A program made the position numbers and the translations under genes. A DNA stretch of 64,000 nucleotides, taken from assembly GCF_002116635.1 (NCBI RefSeq), contig NZ_LQPW01000013.1, positions 1-64,000 of the forward strand, given 5' to 3'. Under the pieces are notes generated by a model. It did no database searches. It was not told the DNA's origin and saw only the letters and a list, made by a program, of their open reading frames with translations. The DNA is from Mycobacterium szulgai (lineage in GTDB: Bacteria; Actinomycetota; Actinomycetes; Mycobacteriales; Mycobacteriaceae). This document shows positions 45,076-53,271 of the stretch, in pieces (the stretch's first letter is position 1; each line of letters starts with the position of its first letter).

Positions 45076-45504
45076 TTCGGCAAGTCGCTTAAGGCATTTC
45101 AAGGTGCCGGCCAGGGTACGACCCACCTGACGAACCGCTATCCGATCGGCGATGTATCCGAATATTCCGCCCGGCGCCTGATACGACAGCCGGAAGGTGA
45201 CCTTCGTCCGGCCGTCGGCGGCGTCGCGCAATCTGATCCGACCGCGCAGCGTGACACCGGTGATGCCGACCCAGGCCAGGTCCCGGCCCTCGTCGAACTC
45301 CACCACCTCGATCAGGCCGCCGACGGGAACCGAACCGATTTTCCAGTGCACGGTGTATCGGGCGCCAACGCCGGTGGCCTGGTCGTTTGCGCTCTCCCAG
45401 CGTTCCAGGTTGGTCATGAACGACGGATAGCAATCCGGGGCGCTGACAATTTTCCACACCGCGTCGCGGTCGGCGTTGATCACGCAACGGCGTTCGACGC
45501 GCAT
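45070..45504 (-). CDS. SRPBCC (polyketide cyclase/START-like) protein
   Basis: A 144-residue single-domain ligand-binding protein: CVINADRDAVWKIVSAPDCY at the N-terminus, LRGRIRLRDAADGRTKVTFR strands, and a basic C-terminal helix. The ATG overlaps the acyltransferase stop (ATGA at 45503-45506 on the reverse strand), so expression is coupled. It may bind the acyl substrate or product of the partner enzyme. It differs clearly from the Rv1883c-like SRPBCC gene at 25236. Confidence 0.83.
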   Translation of the reverse strand: MRVERRCVINADRDAVWKIVSAPDCYPSFMTNLERWESANDQATGVGARYTVHWKIGSVPVGGLIEVVEFDEGRDLAWVGITGVTLRGRIRLRDAADGRTKVTFRLSYQAPGGIFGYIADRIAVRQVGRTLAGTLKCLKRLAES

Positions 45505-46337
45505 CAGCCGATCACCGGGAATCGCCGTTCGGCGGCCAGACGGTCGACGCCGCCCTGCAGACTTTCCATCACCTTGTCGTGCACGGCCTGGTCATCCCCG
45601 TCGACCTCGATGGGGTCCTGGACTTCGATCACGATCTTGGTGGGCAGTGGTATGTGGCCGGCCAGGTCGCTGATGTTGAGACCCCACGGCAGGGCCAGTG
45701 AGATCGGAATGCTCTTGAGCCGCAGCAGCTTGTCGGCCATCAGCAGCTTGGCCAGCCATTGGCCGCGGTTGAGGAACAGTGCGCTCTCCTGGCCGCCGAC
45801 GCTGGCCACCGGCACGATCGGCACGCCGGCGTCGCGGGCCAGGCGCACGTATCCCATGCGCCCGCCGAAGTCGACCTGGTGGCGCTCCCAGGACGGGCGG
45901 AACACTTCGTAGTCGCCACCGGGATAGACCAGCAGCGCCGCCCCGGAATCCAGTGCCAGCCGGGCGTTTTCGTGGTTGGCCGCGACGGTGCCGAACTTGC
46001 GCAGCCAGCCCAGCGGCGGTGCCGACACCACCAAATTGTGGGCCAATTGGTAGAACGGCCGCTCGACGCCGAAGTACGAACAGAACGCCAGGGTGAACAC
46101 GAACGTATCGGGGGGCACGTTGCCGCCGCTATGGTTGCCGACCAGCAGTACCGGTCCCTCGGCCGGAATTCGGTCCATCCCCCGCACATCGGCCCGGAAA
46201 TACAACGACGCCAGCAGCCACGTGCCCGGCAGCTGATCGCGGATGTAGTCGGGATCCCGCTGGTCGAGGTCGGCCTTGGGTACCCGCGACACGACCTGCG
46301 TCCGCGCCCAGTTCAAGGCATCGCCGAGGGCTCCCAT
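45504..46337 (-). CDS. lysophospholipid/glycerol acyltransferase-like enzyme
   Basis: A 277-residue LPLAT-superfamily protein. The acyl-transfer motif is VGNHSGGNVPPD (an NHxGG...D variant as in MGAT-like members), with ALLVYPGGDYEVFRPS matching the phosphate/acceptor site and VPVASVGGQES further on. It probably acylates a glycerol- or sterol-type acceptor at the inner membrane. A weakly hydrophobic segment (TFVFTLAFCSYFGV) could anchor it. It leads the two-gene operon with the SRPBCC protein. Confidence 0.82.
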   Translation of the reverse strand: MGALGDALNWARTQVVSRVPKADLDQRDPDYIRDQLPGTWLLASLYFRADVRGMDRIPAEGPVLLVGNHSGGNVPPDTFVFTLAFCSYFGVERPFYQLAHNLVVSAPPLGWLRKFGTVAANHENARLALDSGAALLVYPGGDYEVFRPSWERHQVDFGGRMGYVRLARDAGVPIVPVASVGGQESALFLNRGQWLAKLLMADKLLRLKSIPISLALPWGLNISDLAGHIPLPTKIVIEVQDPIEVDGDDQAVHDKVMESLQGGVDRLAAERRFPVIG

Positions 46338-46358
46338 AACCGCCTATATACCCCGGTG

Positions 46359-47480
46359 TCACCCGGGGCCAAACGCGTAAATGCGGGCGGCGTTGTCGTG
46401 GGCGAGCAAATCGACCACCCGAATGGCATCGCCTTCGCTCCAGTCGCCGCTAGCGACGAACTCGCCTAGGACGCGGTGAATTCCGTTGCGCCACAGGGTT
46501 GCACCGAGATAGTGCAGTTCTGCCGGGCCGAACCCGTCCGAGGAGTACACGATCTTGCGGAACGGCGCGAGCTCGAGCAGCCTGGCCAAAAACGCCGGTG
46601 CCCGCGCCCCCAGGTGGTTTACGCTCAACCCGCAGTCGACGTAGACGTTGTTGAGCGCCTGGGCAAGGTAGCCGGCTTCCCGCTCGTAGGGATAGCAGTG
46701 CAGTAACACGATCGGGGTTTCCCCTGATTGCCGCAGGAAGTCCAGCAGCAACAGCGGGTTGGTCCGGTGCAGATCGCAGTCCCGGTCGCCGAACCCGACA
46801 TGCAATTGCAGTGGCTTGCCGAGCCGCAGCGCCTGATGTAACCCGAAGCGCAACAGCACCCGGTCGCTTAGTCGGGTGCCGCCTTCGTCGCGCCACCGCC
46901 GGGCCGCCGCGGCGACCTGTGCCGCCGGCGGTTCGGTCAGATCGCCGTCGAAACCGCCTCGGTAGGCCAGGATCGACTTGGTACCGACCGCGGTGATCAT
47001 GCGCCGGTGCAAGATTTCATCGAATGCCGAGGCGTAGTCGCCCGGTGCCTGCGCGGCCTGCTCGGCGACCTGCTCCAGCCGAACCACCTCCGCGGTTTGG
47101 CCTCCGGACAGGTCGCTCAGCGTCGCAAGATCGGTTGTGTCCTCGTCGATTCCGGTATCGAACAGCCACCGGGACACACCGGCGGCACGGAGAAACAGCG
47201 CGGCCAGCTCGGTCTCGCTGAATTGACAGCGGCGTTCCCAATAGTCTTGCGGCTGCGCGTGTCTGGGCAACTTCAGAATCTGGCTGCAATGGTTGCGCAC
47301 TGCGAAGCCCAGCTGGGAGTCGAATCCGGAATCGAACGCCGCAAGCGCCTCGGTGTTGGCCTCGTTGAGCGCGTTCTCGAAGCGCCGCTGGTCCCCCGCC
47401 GTCAGCCAGCATCCGTGGACGTGCTGATCAATGAGCGCCACTTCGCCGATGTGTTGGGCCAGCGCCGACGAGTCAGACAC
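46359..47480 (-). CDS. amidohydrolase (Rv1879-like, FluG N-terminal type)
   Basis: A 373-residue TIM-barrel amidohydrolase. Seen are a metal-binding HxH (ALIDQHVHGCW), IVLLHCYPYEREAGYLAQ with the barrel His, and KIVYSSDGFGPAEL near the final Asp. It corresponds to Rv1879 and immediately follows glnA3 (3 bases apart). Fungal FluG proteins fuse this kind of amidohydrolase to a glutamine-synthetase domain, so the two enzymes probably act on the same gamma-glutamyl compound. Ancestral order resumes at this gene after the accessory block. Confidence 0.88.
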   Translation of the reverse strand: MSDSSALAQHIGEVALIDQHVHGCWLTAGDQRRFENALNEANTEALAAFDSGFDSQLGFAVRNHCSQILKLPRHAQPQDYWERRCQFSETELAALFLRAAGVSRWLFDTGIDEDTTDLATLSDLSGGQTAEVVRLEQVAEQAAQAPGDYASAFDEILHRRMITAVGTKSILAYRGGFDGDLTEPPAAQVAAAARRWRDEGGTRLSDRVLLRFGLHQALRLGKPLQLHVGFGDRDCDLHRTNPLLLLDFLRQSGETPIVLLHCYPYEREAGYLAQALNNVYVDCGLSVNHLGARAPAFLARLLELAPFRKIVYSSDGFGPAELHYLGATLWRNGIHRVLGEFVASGDWSEGDAIRVVDLLAHDNAARIYAFGPG

Positions 47481-47483
47481 CCG

Positions 47484-48836
47484 TTAAAGGCTCCAGGCCA
47501 TCCGGAACTGGTCGGTCAAGTGGTCGGGACCGAATTCGTTGTAGCGGTCATGCTCTAGCCGGCGGACCGCGACGACCATGTCGACAACTGGGTCACCGAG
47601 TATGTCGCGCAACAGCTTTGAATTACCAAGGGTGGAAATTGCCTTGATTTGCGACTCCGACAGACACACGATGCCGGCTCTGGCTAGGTCCATCTCGGAA
47701 AGCTGCCCCGGATCTTTCGTCGTTTCCGGTGGCAACACCGCTTTGGTCTTGATTCCGTCGAGAGCGAGCCCAAGGATGGTGGCCGACGCATAGTACGGGT
47801 TTGCCGACGGGTCGATCACCTTGACTTCCACGTTTGCGCCATGCGGATTTGCCGGGCCGGCCGGGATGAAACGCACTGCGGCTTCCCGGTTTTCGATGCC
47901 CCAGCACACATAGGCCCCGGCCCAATTGCCGGGCTGCATGCGCAAACCTGACACGACGGATCCGCACAAGACGCCCTGCGCTTCCGGAAGTCCCCTGAGC
48001 AATCCCGCCACCGCCTGCGTACCGGCCGTTGTCATGCCAGCTGGACCGGTGCCACCGGAGAACAGCGGGCCGTCCGAGGTGGTCAATGAAATATGTTGGT
48101 GGGCACCGGATCCGACATCGCCGGCGAACGGCGCCGGTGACAGGCTGACGCGTAGTCCGTGACGGCGCGCCGCGCGACCGACGATGAGCCGGGTCAGGAC
48201 CAATTGGTCGGCTGCGGCCAGCGGTGCCGCCGGAGCCAACGAGAGCTCGAATTGGTTGGCACCGTACTCGGGGTGAAACTGCTCGATCGCAACGCCGGCG
48301 GTCGCGGCCGAGGTAATCACATCGCGGATGAATGCCTCATGCTCGAGCACACCGGCTAGGCCGTACTGTGCCCACATCGTCGACGGCAGCCTGCTCCCGT
48401 CGGGACCGACCAGCACAAATTCGACTTCGTGGCCGACCATTGCTTCCATCCCGGCCTCGGCGAGCACGGCCTCGACGCGGCCCAGGGTGCCGCGGCCGCA
48501 CATGGCAACCGGGGTGCCGTCTTGTTGGAAGAACGCGGCAGGCGCCCATGCCAGACCGTCGCCGATGATGCGCAGCGCCGACAGATCGATCCGCACGCGC
48601 TGATCCCCGATCACCCCGATTTCCTCGGTGAAAGCGATACCGGTCTGATCGATGGCAAACGCGTGCCACGAGGGACTGGCCCCCAGACCGGGATCGGCGA
48701 ACGTGTTCGTCCGGCGAATCGGCACGGCTTTTGCGTGCGTGAGCCCGGCGGGGTTCATGACGGTTCCGATTACGGTGTCGACGCCCGCAGCCTCTAATTG
48801 GGCGATCGCCGCAGCGGCAAGAGGTGTGGCAGTCAT
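47484..48836 (-). CDS. glnA3: glutamine synthetase-like GlnA3
   Basis: A 450-residue glutamine-synthetase-family ligase, the same length as M. tuberculosis GlnA3. Seen are the first metal-site Glu pair (GHEVEFVLVGPDG; HPEYGANQFELSLAP), ATP-binding GSGAHQHISL, and IENREAAVRFIPAGP near the end. Many GlnA3-type proteins are gamma-glutamyl ligases for polyamines rather than true glutamine synthetases. No adenylylation-site Tyr segment like that of GlnA1 was recognised. It is the first gene of the pair with the Rv1879-like amidohydrolase. Confidence 0.92.
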   Translation of the reverse strand: MTATPLAAAAIAQLEAAGVDTVIGTVMNPAGLTHAKAVPIRRTNTFADPGLGASPSWHAFAIDQTGIAFTEEIGVIGDQRVRIDLSALRIIGDGLAWAPAAFFQQDGTPVAMCGRGTLGRVEAVLAEAGMEAMVGHEVEFVLVGPDGSRLPSTMWAQYGLAGVLEHEAFIRDVITSAATAGVAIEQFHPEYGANQFELSLAPAAPLAAADQLVLTRLIVGRAARRHGLRVSLSPAPFAGDVGSGAHQHISLTTSDGPLFSGGTGPAGMTTAGTQAVAGLLRGLPEAQGVLCGSVVSGLRMQPGNWAGAYVCWGIENREAAVRFIPAGPANPHGANVEVKVIDPSANPYYASATILGLALDGIKTKAVLPPETTKDPGQLSEMDLARAGIVCLSESQIKAISTLGNSKLLRDILGDPVVDMVVAVRRLEHDRYNEFGPDHLTDQFRMAWSL

Positions 48837-48850
48837 GGCCTCGCTGGTGC

Positions 48851-49345
48851 CTACGCGCGGCTGGGCAACGTCAGCTTGCAGGTCTGGCCGATGTCAAGGG
48901 TGCGCAACACCCGGCCCATGCCCACCCACAGGGCGCAGGACAGCGCCAGATCCGCGAGCAACTCCTCGGAAAACACTGCGCTGCACCGGCTCCAGAAGTC
49001 TTCGTCGTCACGCAGCGCGGTGTGCTCGGTGGCGAACCGGTACGCGAATTCGGCTGCCAGCCGCTCCTGTTCGCTGTAGCCCGGCCAGGTGCGCCACTGC
49101 GTGGCGTGCTCGTACAGCTCTTCGTCGACACCGGCGGCGGGTCCGTCAGCGTCGCGGGTGTTGGCGCAAACGATGCATTCGTTGGCGTCGGCGATCACCG
49201 CCCGCGCCAGCTCGCGGGTGCGCAGTGGCAGCCGATTCTTGGTGTAGACCATCTGACTGAAGTTGGCGATCGCACCGCCGAGGTCCGGGGATTTCATGAC
49301 CCAGCCGTAGACGTCGTCGTCAGCGAATGTTCCGATTCGGCTCAT
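48851..49345 (-). CDS. AhpD/carboxymuconolactone decarboxylase-like protein
   Basis: A 164-residue helical protein of the CMD/AhpD family. The motif RELARAVIADANECIVCANT contains the CxxC redox pair; the following His usually present three residues on is replaced (CANTRDADG). Such proteins act as alkylhydroperoxidases or as lactone decarboxylases. The gene lies 14 bases upstream of glnA3 on the same strand and may be co-transcribed with it. Confidence 0.8.
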   Translation of the reverse strand: MSRIGTFADDDVYGWVMKSPDLGGAIANFSQMVYTKNRLPLRTRELARAVIADANECIVCANTRDADGPAAGVDEELYEHATQWRTWPGYSEQERLAAEFAYRFATEHTALRDDEDFWSRCSAVFSEELLADLALSCALWVGMGRVLRTLDIGQTCKLTLPSRA

Positions 49346-49375
49346 GGCGTGATGGTACGCCCCGGCAAGACACCG

Positions 49376-51454
49376 CTAGCTGTGCTGGCCTACGGCCGCT
49401 CGCGGCACCGTCAATGTGGAAGTTTCGTCGTGCCAATCACGTTGAGTCAGCACGCGATATGCGACGCGCTGTAGGGCGGCTTCGACCTCGTGGCGGTCCG
49501 GCCGGCCCGCGAAACTCGCCGAGCGGGACAACTTGTCGACGATCCATCCCAGCAACAGCGAGTACACATAGTTGACCTGTTGAACCCCGGCCGGGGTAAG
49601 CCACATTTCGTCGCCGTCACGCACCGCGTAGCCGCCGGCAACCAACCGGGCAAAGGTGGGTTCGAGGACTTCGAACGGTACCCGCAGGTGGTCGCCGATA
49701 TCGGTGAGCCGGGCCGTGCCGAAGAACTGTCCGTAGCGGTTGATGCGCAGCAGCCCCCACAGGCCGGCGACGTCGAGCTGACAATCGGGCCGCAGGGCGA
49801 TGCTGCGCAGGCGCACACCCGGGTCGCCACGCAACATACGCATGATGGCGTTCTCCAGCAGCCGCTCCGGTGTGTCGGTGCTCGGCATGCCGAACCCGTC
49901 GCCGAGGTCGACCGCGCTGTTGTGAATGTCGCGCAGCGGCACCTCGCGCAGGAACAGCGCCAGCACGAACCCGACCAAGGCGACCGGTGCCGCCCACAGA
50001 AATACCTGGGTCAGCGACTCGGAGTAGGCCTGCACGATCGGCGCCGCCACGGCCGCGGGCTGGTCGTGCAGTGCGCCCGGGGAGCTGACCGCGTCCGGGG
50101 GTGCACCGCTGGCCGCCAGCGCACGCCCCAATCTCTCGTCGAGGAAGTTGCCGAACAGCGAACCGAAGATCGCTGCGCCGAAGGAACTGCCGATCGTGCG
50201 GAAGAACGTCACACCCGAAGTCGCGACACCGAGGTCTTCGAAACTCGACGTGTTCTGCACGATGAGAACCAGGACCTGCATGGACAGGCCGATACCGGCG
50301 CCCAGGATGAACAGGTACAGCGATTGCAGCAGCGCCGAAGTGGACACGTCCATGCGAGACATCAACAGAAACGCGATGCCCATCAAGGCGGTGCCGGCCA
50401 CCGGGAAGATCTTGTACCGGCCGGTGCGGCCGACCAGGGAACCACTGCCGGTCGACGTTATCAGCATGCCCACCACCATCGGAAGCGTGCGCAGCCCCGA
50501 CGTGGTGGCCGAGACGCCGTCCACGTACTGCATATAGGTCGGCAGGAAGGTCATCGCGCCCAGCATCGCGAAGCCCACCACGAAGGAAAGCGCACAGCAG
50601 ACCGTGAATACCGGACCACCGAACAGCCGGATGGGCAAAATCGGTTCGGCCGCAAGGTTTTCCACCCACACGAATACGCACAGCGCTGCCGCCGCGGCGA
50701 CGAAGAGCACGATGATCGTCGCCGATCCCCACGGGTACAGGGTGCCGCCCCAGCTGGTGGCCAGGGTCAGCCCGGTCGCGCCGAGACCGATGAACACGAT
50801 GCCCGCATAGTCGATCACCGGCTTGCTGGACGCCGTCACCGCCGGAATCGCGGCGGTCGCCACGAAAATCACCAGCACCGAGACCGGGAGGTTGATCCAG
50901 AACGCCCAGCGCCAGGTCAGGTAGTCGGTGAAGTAGCCGCCCAGCAGCGGGCCGACGACGGTGGTGACGCCGAACACCGCACCCAGAAGCCCTTGATAGC
51001 GGCCCCGCTCCCGCAGCGGGACGACCTCGCCGATCAGCGCGCTGGCCGTCACCGTGATCCCGCCGCCACCGATGCCTTGCAGCGCCCGGGCGCCAACCAG
51101 CATGGCCATCGACTGGGCCAGCCCGCACAGCACCGACCCGACGACGAAGAATACGATCGCTGCCTGGAACATCCGCTTGCGTCCGAACAGATCGCCGAGT
51201 TTGCCGACGAGCGCGGTGACAATCGTTGACGCCAGTAGGTAGCTGGTGACGACCCACGACTGGCGGCCGGCGTCGCCGAGGTCGGCGACGATGGTCGGCA
51301 GGGCGGTGGCGACGATTGTCTGGTCCAGCGCCGCGAGCAGCATGCCGAGCAGGATTGCGACGAAGATGAAGTTACGCCGTTGCGGGCTGATCCGGGCGCT
51401 GGGCGCCAATTCCGCGGAGGTAGCCGGAGCGACCGCTGGTCCCGGGCGTGTCAT
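49376..51454 (-). CDS. DHA2-type MFS multidrug exporter with C-terminal soluble domain (Rv1877-like)
   Basis: A 692-residue transporter. About 14 transmembrane helices fill residues 30-510; LAALDQTIVATALPTIVADLG is the DHA2 signature in helix 1, and GRKRMF and GYFTDYLTWRWAFWINLPV are family motifs. The last 180 or so residues are soluble and include GLWGLLRINRYGQFF, LRVPFEVLEPTFARLVAGGY and WLTPAGVQQVNYV, which read like a winged-helix unit. It corresponds to Rv1877. It probably exports drugs using the proton gradient. Confidence 0.9.
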   Translation of the reverse strand: MTRPGPAVAPATSAELAPSARISPQRRNFIFVAILLGMLLAALDQTIVATALPTIVADLGDAGRQSWVVTSYLLASTIVTALVGKLGDLFGRKRMFQAAIVFFVVGSVLCGLAQSMAMLVGARALQGIGGGGITVTASALIGEVVPLRERGRYQGLLGAVFGVTTVVGPLLGGYFTDYLTWRWAFWINLPVSVLVIFVATAAIPAVTASSKPVIDYAGIVFIGLGATGLTLATSWGGTLYPWGSATIIVLFVAAAAALCVFVWVENLAAEPILPIRLFGGPVFTVCCALSFVVGFAMLGAMTFLPTYMQYVDGVSATTSGLRTLPMVVGMLITSTGSGSLVGRTGRYKIFPVAGTALMGIAFLLMSRMDVSTSALLQSLYLFILGAGIGLSMQVLVLIVQNTSSFEDLGVATSGVTFFRTIGSSFGAAIFGSLFGNFLDERLGRALAASGAPPDAVSSPGALHDQPAAVAAPIVQAYSESLTQVFLWAAPVALVGFVLALFLREVPLRDIHNSAVDLGDGFGMPSTDTPERLLENAIMRMLRGDPGVRLRSIALRPDCQLDVAGLWGLLRINRYGQFFGTARLTDIGDHLRVPFEVLEPTFARLVAGGYAVRDGDEMWLTPAGVQQVNYVYSLLLGWIVDKLSRSASFAGRPDRHEVEAALQRVAYRVLTQRDWHDETSTLTVPRAAVGQHS

Positions 51455-51538
51455 TGCTGCCTTCCCATCGGCGTCCGCTGCTATCGGGTGCCTAGGGTTA
51501 CCCCGTCCAGCAGATTTTTAACTGCCGGCGGCCGGGCG

Positions 51539-52018
51539 TCAGCTCGGCGGACGCGAGACGCATTGCGCCGAGTACAGCTCCTCGCCCAGCTTGTCCATCA
51601 GCTCCAGCTGGGTCTCCAGGTAGTCGACGTGTGACTCCTCGTCGGCCACGATCTTCTCCAGCAGGATTGCACTGGTGCTGTCCTGCTTCTCGCGGCACAT
51701 GATGATTCCGGGCTTGAGACGCTCCAGCACCTCGTATTCGATCGCCAGGTCGGCCTCGAACTGCTCGCGCAGTGTCTGGCCGATGCGTAACGAGAAGATG
51801 CGCTGGTAGTTGGGCAGGCCGTCGAGCAACAAGATGCGGTCGGTGATCGCTTCGGCGTGCCGCATTTCGTCGAAGGACTCGGCGCGGGTGTGCTCGGCCA
51901 GCTCGGTGAAGCCCCAGTTGTCCTGCATCTTGGAATGCAGGAAATATTGGTTGATTGCGGTGAGCTCGCTGGTCAGTTGTTCGTTGAGTAGGCGCAAAAC
52001 GTCCGGATCACCTTGCAT
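51539..52018 (-). CDS. bfrA: bacterioferritin
   Basis: A 159-residue heme-binding ferritin subunit that stores iron in a 24-subunit shell. Ferroxidase ligands are visible in LTSELTAINQYFLHSKMQ and ADEESHVDYLE, and Met52 (FDEMRHAE) is the heme ligand. It has the same length as M. tuberculosis BfrA (Rv1876). The ATG at 52018 has AGGAG upstream. Tandem IdeR-like boxes lie about 190-240 bases upstream, and a strong hairpin sits in its probable leader. It is divergent from the bfd-type ferredoxin gene, its expected electron donor. Confidence 0.96.
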   Translation of the reverse strand: MQGDPDVLRLLNEQLTSELTAINQYFLHSKMQDNWGFTELAEHTRAESFDEMRHAEAITDRILLLDGLPNYQRIFSLRIGQTLREQFEADLAIEYEVLERLKPGIIMCREKQDSTSAILLEKIVADEESHVDYLETQLELMDKLGEELYSAQCVSRPPS

Positions 52019-52098
52019 GAGCACTCCTACGATGTGAAGGCTGGCACGTTAAACCGCAGCAGGTGGGCTGGGCTGGAGCACACCATGCTGGGCTGTAG

Positions 52099-52117
52099 CG
52101 GCACCCTTTGGGTGCCG
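52099..52117 (-). promoter_or_regulatory. GC-rich hairpin in the bfrA leader
   Basis: CGGCACCC-TTT-GGGTGCCG has perfect 8-bp arms and a 3-base loop. It lies 81-99 bases upstream of the bfrA start, between the gene and the IdeR-like boxes, so it would be in the 5' untranslated region. No T-run follows on the reverse strand. It could affect RNA stability or act as an attenuator. Confidence 0.4.
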
Positions 52118-52209
52118 GTCTCAATCTAGTGCAGCGATTGGGTGTCAGCGCGAGTTTGTTGGACGCTGCGGCGCGTCACGCTGAGGTGAAGGTCAGGCCC
52201 CAGCTCGTT

Positions 52210-52255
52210 AACTTAGGTTAGACTCCGCTAACCAACTTAGGTTAGACTCCACTAA
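52210..52255. promoter_or_regulatory. tandem IdeR-like iron boxes
   Basis: Two 22-base copies, AACTTAGGTTAGACTCCGCTAA (first 20 bases matching) and a second differing at one base, start at 52210 and 52234, a 24-base period. Against the 19-base IdeR consensus TTAGGTTAGGCTAACCTAA, each copy (52213-52231 and 52237-52255) matches at 15 positions by my count. They lie 52-94 bases upstream of the bfd-type start and about 195-237 upstream of bfrA. Tandem iron boxes are known for mycobacterial bfrA, where iron-loaded IdeR activates transcription. Confidence 0.8.
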
Positions 52256-52306
52256 TATGCGGCCTGTGAATGTGGCGATGCGCGAGCCTGTGGTGGGGAT
52301 CCACTG

Positions 52307-52486
52307 ATGTACGTGTGCTTGTGCGTTGGCGCTACCAACCAGACCGTGTGCGATGTCGTGGCGCGGGGGGCGTCGACCTCTAAGGAAATCGCCGCCGCCT
52401 GCGGGGCTGGTGGTGACTGTGGGCGCTGCCGTCGCACCCTGCGGGCCATCCTGGCTTCTCAGCTCGAACCCGCCCCAGCGCATTAG
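52307..52486 (+). CDS. bfd: bacterioferritin-associated ferredoxin
   Basis: A 59-residue [2Fe-2S] protein beginning MYVCLCVGATNQTVCDVV. The cluster ligands are Cys4 and Cys6 (CxC) and Cys38 and Cys41 (DCGRC), the exact BFD pattern. It passes electrons to bacterioferritin to reduce and release stored iron. It is divergent from bfrA across the IdeR-like boxes, so the pair is probably regulated together by iron. It is short and easy to miss by length-filtered gene calling. Confidence 0.88.
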   Translation: MYVCLCVGATNQTVCDVVARGASTSKEIAAACGAGGDCGRCRRTLRAILASQLEPAPAH

Positions 52487-52494
52487 ATCGCCGG

Positions 52495-53250
52495 TTAACG
52501 GCGCCGTTCGCTGAATTCCGCCAACGCCGCAGCATTGGCCTGCGCGCCCATCAACTCTGCGAAATGAGCGTTCTCTCGCGCGGTCGCGGCGGCGATCTCC
52601 GGACGGATGGGCTCGACCATCGTGTGCTTGACCGCCATCAGGCTCGAAATCGGCCGGGCGGCAAGGATTTCGGCGTGCCGGCGAGCCTCAGGCAGTAGCA
52701 CGTCAGGATCACATACCCGCCACACCAGACCCATCCGCAACGCCTCCTGGGCATCGACCCATTCCGAGGACATCAGCAACCAGGCCGCGTTCTGACGCCC
52801 CACCAGCTGCGGGAGCAGATACGAAGATGCCGCTTCGGGTGCCACGCCCAAGCTGGTGAACGGGCATTTCAGCCGCGCGGTCGACGACATGAACGCCAGA
52901 TCGGCGTAGCCGAGGATGGTGGCTCCTATGCCCACGCCGACACCGTTCACCGCGCAGATGAGCGGTTTGGGGAAACCGCTCAGCGCGTCGATGAGCCCGG
53001 GAAAGCCATGTTTGCCCGGGGTGAAGTCAGGGTCGGTGATGCGTGCCTGCATTTCGGCCAGATCGGTGCCGGCACTGAAGCCGCGGCCGGTCCCGGTGAG
53101 AAGTACCACGGCGACCTCCGGATCGCCGGCGGCATCCAACAGCGCCTCGGCGGTGGCATCGTAGAGGGCTTCGTTGAAGGCGTTCAACGCCTCGGGCCGG
53201 TTAAGGGTGAGGGTGCGTACGCGGTTCTCGTCATCGATAAGCAGCGTCAC
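52495..53250 (-). CDS. enoyl-CoA hydratase/isomerase family protein
   Basis: A 251-residue crotonase-fold protein. Seen are LNRPEALNAFNEALYDA, the first oxyanion segment GFSAGTDLAEM, KPLICAVNGVGVGIGATILGYADLAF (second oxyanion) and SLGVAPEAASSYLLPQLVG. The catalytic-Glu position before SS reads PEAASS, as in many EchA-type hydratases. It acts on fatty-acyl-CoA or related thioesters. It faces the bfd-type gene convergently and is not between Rv1875 and Rv1876 in M. tuberculosis. Confidence 0.88.
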   Translation of the reverse strand: MTLLIDDENRVRTLTLNRPEALNAFNEALYDATAEALLDAAGDPEVAVVLLTGTGRGFSAGTDLAEMQARITDPDFTPGKHGFPGLIDALSGFPKPLICAVNGVGVGIGATILGYADLAFMSSTARLKCPFTSLGVAPEAASSYLLPQLVGRQNAAWLLMSSEWVDAQEALRMGLVWRVCDPDVLLPEARRHAEILAARPISSLMAVKHTMVEPIRPEIAAATARENAHFAELMGAQANAAALAEFSERRR

Positions 53251-53271
53251 GGCTGCAGCCTAACCCGCTTG

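Noticed and set aside
49490..51229. 579-codon open frame on the + strand across the MFS gene
   Set aside because: It is antisense to a clear 14-helix transporter, its sequence is Arg/Gln/His-rich without domain pattern, and such long shadow frames are normal at this GC content.
49617..51257. 546-codon open frame on the - strand within the MFS gene in another frame
   Set aside because: Low-complexity Arg/Gly/His-rich translation in the same region as the well-supported transporter frame; a codon-bias shadow.
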